From the NCBI GenBank assembly GCA_014729375.1, contig WJKA01000672.1, positions 1-8,067 on the forward strand: a stretch of 8,067 nt of DNA, written 5' to 3'. Shown piece by piece: positions 1 through 6,143 of the stretch. Position 1 is the stretch's first letter. Every line of letters starts with the position of its first letter. Origin of the DNA: Chitinivibrionales bacterium (lineage in GTDB: Bacteria; Fibrobacterota; Chitinivibrionia; Chitinivibrionales; WJKA01). The translations under genes were made by a program, and so were the position numbers. The notes beneath the pieces are model-generated. The model was given only the letters and a program-made list of their open reading frames with translations. It ran no database searches and was not told the origin of the DNA.

Positions 1-1
1 G

Positions 2-703
2 CTTTATTCCGCACTCAGCATGCGCAATGAACCCGACGTCAATATAATGACCGTTGAGGACCCTGTCGAATACAATATCGACGGTATCAACCAGGTAAAT
101 GTCAACACAGATATAGGCTTGTCGTTTGCATCTTCGCTTCGCGCATTTCTCCGGCAGGATCCCGATATAATCATGGTTGGTGAGATCAGAGACGGTGAAA
201 CCGCTGAAATTGCGATTAAGGCCGCCCTGACGGGGCATCTCGTATTCAGCACACTGCATACCAACAACTCGGCATCGACAATCGCCCGGCTTATTGACAT
301 GGGGGCGGAACCCTTTCTGGTGGCGTCGTCGGTGAAAATCGTGATTGCCCAGCGGCTTCTCCGAAGGATTTGCCCGGATTGCAAGCAACCGGTTGACACA
401 AATCATGAAGAAATTGCCGGCATTTTAGGTATCACTCCCGAAAAAGCAAAGTCTATTTCTCTGTATTCCGGGAAAGGATGCCCGCTGTGCAACGGGACCG
501 GTTTCCGCGGACGGTGCGGGCTGTATGAAGTATTGCCCATCAGCAGGGGGATGCAGGACCTGATTATCAACCGCGCCCCGCCAACCGAGCTGAATGACCT
601 GGCAATTAAAGAAGGGATGAAAACACTGAAAGACTGCGCGCTGGAAAAGCTTGTTTCCGGGACCACCACCCTGGAAGAGATGCTGACGGCGATTGAAAAA
701 TAA
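2..703 (+). CDS. pilB: Type IV pilus assembly ATPase PilB, C-terminal part (5' end outside window)
   Basis: This is the C-terminal motor domain of a GspE/PilB-family secretion ATPase, the cytoplasmic enzyme that powers type IV pilus extension. The reading frame is open to the left edge. The first residues (LYSAL) match the segment that directly follows Walker A in PilB, so the N-terminal domain and Walker A lie outside the window. Counting from the Met at 20, the Asp box TVEDPVEY is at residues 11-18, Walker B (DPDIIMVGEIRD) at about 47-58 and the His box GHLVFSTLHTNN at about 72-83. A tetracysteine zinc site is formed by C118-x2-C121 and C154-x2-C157, which is typical of PilB/GspE and absent from PilT. 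The following pilT and pilC genes favour PilB over a type II secretion GspE. The Met at 20 is an internal residue and not the real start. Confidence 0.93.
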   Translation, partial: LYSALSMRNEPDVNIMTVEDPVEYNIDGINQVNVNTDIGLSFASSLRAFLRQDPDIIMVGEIRDGETAEIAIKAALTGHLVFSTLHTNNSASTIARLIDMGAEPFLVASSVKIVIAQRLLRRICPDCKQPVDTNHEEIAGILGITPEKAKSISLYSGKGCPLCNGTGFRGRCGLYEVLPISRGMQDLIINRAPPTELNDLAIKEGMKTLKDCALEKLVSGTTTLEEMLTAIEK

Positions 704-798
704 TGCGGGACAGGTACATTTTTCAGAAAATAAATTATTAACGGTTAAAGAGATGATAACATTGATTATTCATAAACTCAACAAGTAGTTTCATAGGT
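704..798 (+). other. pilB-pilT intergenic gap
   Basis: This AT-rich 95-nt spacer lies between pilB and pilT. I see no convincing promoter, terminator or small gene. In-frame stops (the last at 763-765) rule out an upstream extension of pilT. No good Shine-Dalgarno sequence precedes the pilT ATG; only a weak AGG-like stretch lies right against it. Confidence 0.5.
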
Positions 799-1851
799 AT
801 GGTATCAATACAGGAATTACTTTCTCAAGTACTCGATTTAAACGCCTCTGATTTGCATTTGACAGCAGGGGCTCCGCCGCTATACCGCATTGACGGCAAG
901 CTTGTTCCCAAAGGTGCGGAAAGTCTGTCTCCCGACCAGGTGCTCAAACTGGCGTACAGTATTATGAATGAGCAGCAAAGAAAGCTGTTTGAGCAGAACC
1001 GCGAAGTCGATTTTTCATTTGGTGTGCAGAACCTCTGCCGTTTTCGCGCTAATGTTTTCCAGCAGCGGGGCTGCACTGCGTGTGCAATACGCCAGATTCC
1101 TTTTAAAATCCTTTCGCTTGAAACACTGGGACTTCCACCAGTATTGAGCAAAGTTGCCGAAAAACCCAATGGACTGATACTTATAACCGGGCCTACCGGA
1201 AGCGGCAAAAGCACAACGCTTGCCGCGCTCATAGACAAAATCAACAGTGAACGCAACGGCCATATTCTCACGGTGGAAGACCCTATAGAATTTGTACACC
1301 CGCATAAAAAATGCATTATCAATCAACGCGAAGTGCGACAGGACACCGATTCGTTCGCCAGTGCGCTCAGAGTAGCGCTTCGACAGGACCCCGATTTTGT
1401 TCTTATCGGCGAAATGCGCGATCTGGAAACGATCCAGGCCGCGCTCTCAATTGCTGAAACAGGCCACCTTACCCTGGCTACTCTACATACAAATTCCGCT
1501 GCGCAGACAATTAACAGGATTGTCGACGTATTCCCTTCGGCCCAGAAAGCTATTGTCCGTGCCCAGCTTTCGATGGTTCTTGAAATCGTTGTCTGCCAGT
1601 CACTTCTTCCGCGAGTGGGCGGAGGAAGAATCATGGCATGTGAAATCCTGATCGCCAATACCGCGGTACGGCAGCTTATCCGTGATGATAAGATACACCA
1701 GCTCCAGGGGATCATCGAAATTGGACAACAGTACGGCATGCAAACAATGAACGCATCCCTGGCAGGCCTGTATAAGCGACGGCAAATTACCATGTCCGAT
1801 GCTCTCGGGAAAAGCCCGGACCCTGATGGATTGCAGAAATTACTCATGTAG
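799..1851 (+). CDS. pilT: Type IV pilus retraction ATPase PilT
   Basis: PilT is the hexameric cytoplasmic ATPase that depolymerises the pilus and so drives twitching and DNA or surface retraction. The 350-aa length is normal for the family. The N-terminal PAS-like domain begins with the characteristic NASDLHLTAG (residues 15-24). Walker A GPTGSGKST is at 131-139, the Asp box TVEDPIEF at 158-165, Walker B DPDFVLIGEMRD at 197-208 and the His box GHLTLATLHTNS at 222-233. The C-terminal PilT signature region AVRQLIRDDKIHQL lies near 289-302, followed by GMQTMNASL at 313-321. It lacks the zinc-binding cysteine pairs seen in PilB, as expected. The ATG at 799 is the only plausible start, because in-frame stops lie just upstream and the protein begins where other PilT proteins do. 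It sits between pilB and pilC, 29 nt before pilC, so all three are probably co-transcribed. Confidence 0.95.
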   Translation: MVSIQELLSQVLDLNASDLHLTAGAPPLYRIDGKLVPKGAESLSPDQVLKLAYSIMNEQQRKLFEQNREVDFSFGVQNLCRFRANVFQQRGCTACAIRQIPFKILSLETLGLPPVLSKVAEKPNGLILITGPTGSGKSTTLAALIDKINSERNGHILTVEDPIEFVHPHKKCIINQREVRQDTDSFASALRVALRQDPDFVLIGEMRDLETIQAALSIAETGHLTLATLHTNSAAQTINRIVDVFPSAQKAIVRAQLSMVLEIVVCQSLLPRVGGGRIMACEILIANTAVRQLIRDDKIHQLQGIIEIGQQYGMQTMNASLAGLYKRRQITMSDALGKSPDPDGLQKLLM

Positions 1852-1862
1852 CGGTAAAACAC

Positions 1863-1878
1863 AACGGAGTACTCTGTT
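1863..1878 (+). repeat. Near-perfect palindrome overlapping the pilC ribosome binding site
   Basis: The sequence AACGGAGTACTCTGTT is a 16-nt palindrome whose only imperfection is one G/T pair, which would be a wobble in RNA. Its left arm contains GGAGT (1866-1870), the probable Shine-Dalgarno of pilC, 10 nt before the ATG. A folded mRNA would hide the ribosome binding site. Any regulatory role is inferred. Confidence 0.45.
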
Positions 1879-1880
1879 TT

Positions 1881-3083
1881 ATGGCAACGTACCTTTATGT
1901 AGGAGTAACCCCCGGCGGAAAACAGGTTAAGGGGGAAATTCAGGCTCGCAACAAAAACGAGGTGCTGAGTCTTCTCAGAAAGAAAAAACTCAGACCCTTG
2001 TCGGTAAAAGGAAAACCGATATCGCTTGATATAAATATCATGGGCGGCGGGGTCAAGCTGCAGGACCTCAGCAGGTTTTCACGCCAGTTCGCTGCAATGG
2101 CCTCTGCCGGATTGCCGCTGGTCCAGTGCCTGGATATTCTTGCCCAGCAAACAGAAAACAAAACTCTTGCAAAAACCATCCAGCAAATTTCTGGAGATAT
2201 CCAGAGCGGTAATACCCTTGCGGATTCTTTGTCTAAACACCCGAAAATATTTAACCCGCTCTTCTGCAATATGATCGCTGCCGGAGAAACATCCGGAAAC
2301 CTCGACGTAATCCTGGCCCGGCTCGCCGATTATCAGGAAAAAGCATATGCATTGCGCCGGAAAATACAGGGTGCCCTCAATTACCCGATCATCCTGTCGG
2401 TAGTTGCCGTGCTTGTCGTTGCCATAATGCTGACCTTTGTTGTCCCGACCTTTGCACAGATGTTTGAAAGTGTCGGGGGTGAACTACCATTGCCGACCCG
2501 GATTGTAATGAGCCTTTCGGGTTTTTTGCGCAACAACATCATTTTTATCATTGTGGCTATTATCGCCCTGATAGTCGGCCTGATGACATATTACAAAACC
2601 GAGAAAGGCAAATACAACCTCGACTGGCTTAAGCTGAACATTCCTATCCTCGGTAATCTTGAGCGTAAAGGAGCTGTCAGCCGCTTTTCGCAAACCCTCT
2701 CGACCCTGCTCTCAAGCGGAGTGACAATCCTTGATGCGCTCTCAATCACGGCAAAAACAGCAGGAAATGCCGTGCTGGAAAAAGGCCTGTTCCGGACACT
2801 CGAGAAAATCACCGGTGGTCTGACAATTGCCGAACCGCTCAAAGAAACAGGCATTTTTCCTCCAATGGTTATCCACATGATTTCAGTGGGCGAAAAAACC
2901 GGCGATCTTTCAGGAATGCTTTCAAAAGTATCGCAGTTTTACCAGGAAGAGGTTGATGCTGCGGTTGATGCGCTTACATCCATGCTCGAACCAATAATGA
3001 TCGTTGTTATGGGCGTTATTATCGGAGGTATTCTCATTGCAATGTATATGCCGATGTTTGAAATGATAGGCACGATTGGCTGA
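1881..3083 (+). CDS. pilC: Type IV pilus inner-membrane platform protein PilC
   Basis: PilC (GspF family) is the polytopic inner-membrane protein on which PilB and PilT act to polymerise or depolymerise pilin. The 400-aa length is typical. The N-terminus (YLYVGVTPGGKQVKGEIQA) matches the small N-terminal domain of the family. Two repeated GspF domains follow, at about 65-190 and 268-390. Each carries the family pattern: QFAAMASAGLPLVQCLDIL with AAGETSGNL in the first repeat, and QTLSTLLSSGVTILDALSI with SVGEKTGDL in the second. Three hydrophobic membrane segments are visible at about 169-191, 219-238 and 371-393. The ATG at 1881 is supported by GGAGT ending 10 nt upstream. It is the last gene of the pilB-pilT-pilC block; no strong terminator is evident after it. 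Confidence 0.95.
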   Translation: MATYLYVGVTPGGKQVKGEIQARNKNEVLSLLRKKKLRPLSVKGKPISLDINIMGGGVKLQDLSRFSRQFAAMASAGLPLVQCLDILAQQTENKTLAKTIQQISGDIQSGNTLADSLSKHPKIFNPLFCNMIAAGETSGNLDVILARLADYQEKAYALRRKIQGALNYPIILSVVAVLVVAIMLTFVVPTFAQMFESVGGELPLPTRIVMSLSGFLRNNIIFIIVAIIALIVGLMTYYKTEKGKYNLDWLKLNIPILGNLERKGAVSRFSQTLSTLLSSGVTILDALSITAKTAGNAVLEKGLFRTLEKITGGLTIAEPLKETGIFPPMVIHMISVGEKTGDLSGMLSKVSQFYQEEVDAAVDALTSMLEPIMIVVMGVIIGGILIAMYMPMFEMIGTIG

Positions 3084-3171
3084 AAATAGCTTCAAAGGCC
3101 ATATTTGCAGTATCAGCAGAATTCTTCATTGAAATTTTTCGAAATTTATTTTAAAATATTAATAAAAGGAC
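3084..3171 (+). other. AT-rich spacer after pilC
   Basis: This stretch separates the pilC stop from the sigma-28 promoter. It is strongly AT-rich from about 3120 on, with short runs of A and T, but I find no gene and no hairpin plus T-run good enough to call a terminator. The pil transcript may therefore read into the next gene. Confidence 0.4.
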
Positions 3172-3199
3172 TAAAGTTTTTGCCTGAACCTGTCGATAT
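3172..3199 (+). promoter_or_regulatory. Sigma-28 (FliA/SigD) type promoter for the flgM-like gene
   Basis: The -35 element TAAAGTTT (3172-3179) matches the enterobacterial FliA consensus in all eight positions. After a 12-nt gap comes GTCGATAT (3192-3199), one base from the SigD -10 consensus GCCGATAT. Measured from TAAA, the spacer is 16 nt, within the usual 14-16. Transcription would start near 3205-3207, giving a leader of roughly 40 nt before the ATG at 3245. Known biology: flgM is commonly a sigma-28 target, so promoter and gene support each other. Confidence 0.8.
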
Positions 3200-3211
3200 A
3201 ACGAATAGATG

Positions 3212-3228
3212 CCTTACATGATGTAAGG
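3212..3228 (+). repeat. Perfect 8+8 bp inverted repeat at the start of the flgM-like leader
   Basis: CCTTACAT and ATGTAAGG flank a single G. As DNA it is a candidate operator just downstream of the predicted transcription start. As RNA it can fold into a 6-bp stem with a 5-nt loop that ends immediately before the Shine-Dalgarno sequence. Which of these applies, if either, cannot be decided from the sequence. Confidence 0.6.
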
Positions 3229-3241
3229 AAAGGTGGTGATC
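3228..3241 (+). promoter_or_regulatory. Extended Shine-Dalgarno that fixes the flgM-like start
   Basis: GAAAGGTGGTGATC differs at only one base (T at 3234) from the complement of the conserved 3' end of 16S rRNA in Bacillus-like form (GAAAGGAGGTGATC). The GGTGG core lies 8 nt before the ATG at 3245, which selects that ATG over the GTG at 3233, which lies inside the ribosome binding site itself. Confidence 0.7.
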
Positions 3242-3244
3242 AAT

Positions 3245-3568
3245 ATGCGTATACCAGCAGCAATGGAGCCTTTTAATGCCGAATTTCGCAAGGTAAAATC
3301 CCTTGAGAAACAGAGCCGGCCTGCTGAGCGCTCCAACTCACTGAGCATCGACACATCCGATTTATCATCCGATGCTCACCGGCTTTCCTCCGTGAAATCT
3401 CAGGCTGAATCTGCTGCGGCTCATGCTCTCCAATCACCTGAAATCCGGCAGGATAAAGTGAATCTGGCGATTAAGAGGGTTAAGGAAGGCTACTACGACA
3501 GGCCTGAGATTCAGGACAAGCTTGCTGAAAAAATGATCGGCGATCTTGGCATAACAGGACTTGAGTAG
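3245..3568 (+). CDS. flgM: FlgM-like anti-sigma-28 factor
   Basis: This gene encodes 107 aa with no signal peptide or membrane segment. FlgM binds sigma-28 and holds late flagellar genes off until it is exported through the finished hook-basal body. The N-terminal half is polar and rich in Ser, Lys and Glu, as in the disordered half of FlgM. The middle segment DLSSDAHRL (residues 39-47) resembles the family's D-x-LSxxA pattern. The C-terminal half, SPEIRQDKVNLAIKRVKEG (64-82) followed by Y-Y-D and IQDKLAEKMI (89-98), matches the sigma-binding helices of FlgM. The start is set by the strong ribosome binding site. The sigma-28 promoter upstream and a terminator downstream make it a probable single-gene transcript. 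Oddities are its position behind pilC, away from the flgN/flgK genes it often accompanies, and a short Gly-rich tail. The family call rests on motif resemblance only. Confidence 0.7.
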   Translation: MRIPAAMEPFNAEFRKVKSLEKQSRPAERSNSLSIDTSDLSSDAHRLSSVKSQAESAAAHALQSPEIRQDKVNLAIKRVKEGYYDRPEIQDKLAEKMIGDLGITGLE

Positions 3569-3600
3569 CAAACATATTCTTTCTGTTTTTCGATTATACT

Positions 3601-3633
3601 GAAGAGGTGGCTTTAGAGGCTCCTCTTTTTTTT
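3601..3633 (+). terminator. Rho-independent terminator after the flgM-like gene
   Basis: GAAGAGG (3601-3607) pairs with CCTCTTT (3622-3628) across a 14-nt loop, one pair being G-T, and the right arm runs into eight T residues (3626-3633). The T-run is on the + strand, so it ends the flgM-like transcript. The convergent sigma gene stops only 11 bp further on and reads through the same hairpin without a following T-run. Confidence 0.7.
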
Positions 3634-3643
3634 GAAGGGGTAA

Positions 3644-4504
3644 TTAGCGGTACATTCGAAGGCGATCGCTTCGTGAAGCATGTTTCAGGCGACGGATAGC
3701 TTTTTCTTTAATTTGCCTGACCCTTTCGCGGGTAAGGGCAAACATCTCTCCGATTTCTTCAAGCGTGTGAGCAGTATCCTCGCCGATTCCGAAATACAGC
3801 CGCACAACCTCTTTTTCACGCTCGGTTAGTGTATCCAGCGTTCTGTTTATTTCTTCCTGAAGAGAAATGTCGACAACACCCTCATCCGGTTGCCCTTGAT
3901 CGGAATTCTGGATAACATCCATCAATTTTGAATCTTCACCCTGGCGAAGCGGTGCATCGAGCGATGCATGATTGTTGCCGATTTTTATTGACTCACTCAC
4001 TTCATCTTCATCTATATTGAGTTCCCGGGCGATTTCTTCAATATTGGGCATTCGACGGTATTTCTGTTCGAGCCTGCTTCGGGCTTTTCCGATTTTATGA
4101 ATTGTCCCCACCCGGTTGAGGGGAAGCTTGATTATGCGGGATTGCTCTGCAAGGGCCTGCAGGATCGACTGACGGATCCACCAGACAGCATATGAAATGA
4201 ATTTGAAATTCTTTTTTTCATCAAAACGTCTGGCAGCACGAATAAGGCCGAGATTGCCCTCATTGATAAGATCGCTCAACGGCAGTCCCTGGTTCTGGTA
4301 ATTGCGGCATACACTGACAACAAATCTCAGGTTTGCTCCGACCAGTTTTTCAAGGGCTTTGCGATCTCCTTTTTTTATACGAACAGCCAGTTCGGTTTCT
4401 TCTTCACGTGTCAGGGTTTTCGTGCGGCTGATTTCCCGGAGATATAACGCAAGCGAGCTTTCTTCGGAGAGAAATCGGCTGGTTTCCAGTGCTGATTGCC
4501 GCAT
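3644..4504 (-). CDS. rpoD: Primary-type RNA polymerase sigma-70 factor (RpoD/SigA family, short form)
   Basis: This is a 286-aa sigma-70 factor that gives RNA polymerase promoter specificity. Region 1.2 is at about 17-47 (LALYLREISRTKTLTREEE), region 2 at about 50-120 with LSDLINEGNLGLIRAARRFD and the -10 recognition helix KFISYAVWWIRQSI at 101-114. Region 3 is at about 121-200. Region 4 is at about 217-276, with TLTEREKEVVRLYFGIG and the -35 helix-turn-helix LEEIGEMFALTRERVRQIKEKAIRRL. Region 1.1 and the non-conserved insert of the E. coli protein are absent. The length and the sequence ...DEKKNFKFISYAVWWIRQSILQALAEQSR resemble the housekeeping RpoD of Bacteroidetes, Chlorobi and relatives. 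An alternative is a secondary group-2 sigma of the RpoS/SigB-like kind. There is no clear Shine-Dalgarno before the ATG. A sigma-70-like promoter lies about 45 nt upstream. Confidence 0.9.
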   Translation of the reverse strand: MRQSALETSRFLSEESSLALYLREISRTKTLTREEETELAVRIKKGDRKALEKLVGANLRFVVSVCRNYQNQGLPLSDLINEGNLGLIRAARRFDEKKNFKFISYAVWWIRQSILQALAEQSRIIKLPLNRVGTIHKIGKARSRLEQKYRRMPNIEEIARELNIDEDEVSESIKIGNNHASLDAPLRQGEDSKLMDVIQNSDQGQPDEGVVDISLQEEINRTLDTLTEREKEVVRLYFGIGEDTAHTLEEIGEMFALTRERVRQIKEKAIRRLKHASRSDRLRMYR

Positions 4505-4550
4505 GATGTTTTGCTGGTATCTGCTTTTGGCTTTAATACGGAAAATTCAA

Positions 4551-4578
4551 GATATAAAAAACCCTTTGTCTCAGTCAA
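4551..4578 (-). promoter_or_regulatory. Sigma-70-like promoter for the sigma factor gene
   Basis: On the minus strand TTGACT (4573-4578) matches the -35 consensus at five of six bases and is followed 16 nt later by TATATC (4551-4556), a four-of-six -10 match. It lies in the divergent intergenic region, about 45 nt upstream of the sigma factor ATG. This is a match by eye only. Confidence 0.5.
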
Positions 4579-4781
4579 CAGCGTAATGAAAAAAAAGCTT
4601 ATTTCCACGGAGAAACGGCTAGTGTTAAATATATATTAATCGCTTCATGAATACAGCCCTCCGGCCTCAAAATCTGTATTTTCAAGGAACCGCAGAGAGC
4701 AAACCCGGCCATCTATTATTTTATCCGGTCTGAAATGTATTCTAACACTCCAGCACACCAGGTAGGAGGAAAAAGACACCA
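4579..4781 (+). other. Divergent intergenic region and aspartate kinase leader
   Basis: This stretch lies between the sigma gene promoter and the aspartate kinase ATG. An AT-rich block (about 4625-4640) may contain the + strand promoter, but no confident -35/-10 pair is visible. AATACAG (4650-4656) and CTGTATT (4674-4680) can form a 7-bp hairpin with a 17-nt loop, followed by only two further T residues. A good Shine-Dalgarno, AGGAGG (4764-4769), lies 12 nt before the ATG. I cannot fit the leader to a lysine riboswitch or T-box, and I see no leader peptide rich in Lys or Thr. Confidence 0.45.
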
Positions 4782-6143
4782 ATGGAATGTATTGTCTGCA
4801 AATTTGGCGGAAGTTCACTGGCGACGACCGGAGGAATTCAACAGGCCGCCTCACTTCTGAAACAAAACCCTGCCCGCCGGTGCATTGTGCTTTCCGCTCC
4901 GGGAAAAGCCCCCGGCATTACTATCAAAGTTACCGACCTGCTTATTGCCATCGTTAAAAAGTCGCTTGACAACAGAAATTGCTCCGGTGAAATCGAGCAG
5001 GTAAAACAGCGCTACCGCGATATTTATATTTCACTCGGCGTTTCCGGAGACACGTGTGAAAATGTTCTGTCTGATCTTGATGAGCGGCTCAGTTTTCCCC
5101 GGGAAAACCGGGATAAATATCGCGATTGGGTGGTTGCTGCGGGAGAAGACCTCAATGCCCGGCTGTTTGCGCACTATCTTTCCGCAGAGGGAATGACCGC
5201 GCGCTATATTTCTCCCGGAGATGGGGGCCTGTTTGTCACCGATACATTCGGCGATGCACAACCGCTGCCGGAAAGCTCGCTCAATCTTGCATCGCTTAAG
5301 CAAACCTGCTCTGATACAATTGTGGTTTTCCCCGGTTTTTATGGCATTACGAAATCCGGTGATATCGCCACATTCAGCCGCGGGGGCTCCGACCTGACCG
5401 GCGCCATTCTTTCTGATGCCCTCAACGCTGTCGAGTATGAAAACTGGACCGATGTCGACGGCATTTACTGCACGAACCCGAAAATTGTCGATTCTCCCAT
5501 GCAAATCAGTGCGCTCACGTACAAGGAGATGCGGGAGCTTTCCTATATCGGGTTCAACGTATTTCACGAAGAAGCGGTCCGCCCGGCCATGGACAAAAAA
5601 ATTCCTATCCGCCTTCGTAATACGTTCAATCCGGATAATCCCGGAACGCTGATCGCCTCCCGCCGCCTTCCCTCAGAGCGGGATATTGTCGGTATTGCCA
5701 GCGGTGGCGGCTATGCCTCTTTCAACCTTCAGAAATTCCTGATGAATCGCGAAAAAGGGTTCGGACGACGGCTTCTTTCAATATTCGAAGAAATGAGCCT
5801 CTCCTATGAACACTGCCCTTCGGGTGTGGATAATATTTCGGTGATCCTCGCCCAGGCCCAATTGACCCCGGAAATCGTGAATACGATCATTCGCAGAATA
5901 GAAGAGTCATTGCAGCCCGATGAAATCAAGACTGAGTTCGGAATCTCGCTGATTGCCGTTGTCGGAGAAGGACTTCTTCACAAAATAGGCGTACTGGCAC
6001 AGACTGCCCATGCACTTGCTGACGCAAATGTTAACATCAAAATGGCGAACCAGGGAAGTTCGGAAATCAGCATGATCTTCGGTATCGATGCATCGGATGA
6101 GAAAAGAGCTGTGAAGGCCCTGTATAATACGTTTTTCCGGTAA
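4782..6143 (+). CDS. lysC: Aspartate kinase, monofunctional, with two ACT domains
   Basis: This enzyme phosphorylates L-aspartate with ATP, the first step of the pathway to lysine (diaminopimelate), threonine and methionine. It has 453 aa, the usual length for a monofunctional enzyme. The amino acid kinase domain starts with KFGGSSLA (7-14), followed by SAPGKAPGITIKVTDLLIA (38-56), the GEDLNA segment (121-126), FSRGGSDLTG (198-207) and WTDVDGIYCTNPK (222-234). Two ACT domains follow, at about 303-370 (with MNREKGFGRRLL and SYEHCPSGVD) and 388-450 (with VVGEGLLHKIGVLAQ and NQGSSEISMIFG). They are the usual sites of feedback control. The overall pattern is that of the Bacillus YclM/clostridial class and not of the bifunctional enzyme with homoserine dehydrogenase. 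Which end product inhibits it cannot be read from the sequence. It has no pathway partner in the window. Its stop codon directly abuts that of the convergent flagellar gene. Confidence 0.95.
   Translation: MECIVCKFGGSSLATTGGIQQAASLLKQNPARRCIVLSAPGKAPGITIKVTDLLIAIVKKSLDNRNCSGEIEQVKQRYRDIYISLGVSGDTCENVLSDLDERLSFPRENRDKYRDWVVAAGEDLNARLFAHYLSAEGMTARYISPGDGGLFVTDTFGDAQPLPESSLNLASLKQTCSDTIVVFPGFYGITKSGDIATFSRGGSDLTGAILSDALNAVEYENWTDVDGIYCTNPKIVDSPMQISALTYKEMRELSYIGFNVFHEEAVRPAMDKKIPIRLRNTFNPDNPGTLIASRRLPSERDIVGIASGGGYASFNLQKFLMNREKGFGRRLLSIFEEMSLSYEHCPSGVDNISVILAQAQLTPEIVNTIIRRIEESLQPDEIKTEFGISLIAVVGEGLLHKIGVLAQTAHALADANVNIKMANQGSSEISMIFGIDASDEKRAVKALYNTFFR

Noticed and set aside
1323..1862. Open frame of 179 codons antisense to pilT
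   Set aside because: It lies wholly opposite a clearly identified pilT, has no ribosome binding site or recognisable motif, and its composition is what a shadow of the coding strand gives.
3084..3171. Possible terminator after pilC
   Set aside because: The AT-rich repeats around 3130-3160 do not form a GC-containing stem with a following T-run.
3233..3244. Alternative GTG start for the FlgM-like gene
   Set aside because: The GTG lies inside the long Shine-Dalgarno sequence itself, whereas the ATG at 3245 is at ideal distance from it.
4645..4854. Minus-strand 69-codon frame across the aspartate kinase leader and start
   Set aside because: It covers the kinase ribosome binding site and start codon, has no recognisable domain, and its own start has no good Shine-Dalgarno.
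5031..5567. Open frame of 178 codons antisense to the aspartate kinase gene
   Set aside because: It overlaps the conserved kinase domain on the other strand and shows no protein motif of its own.
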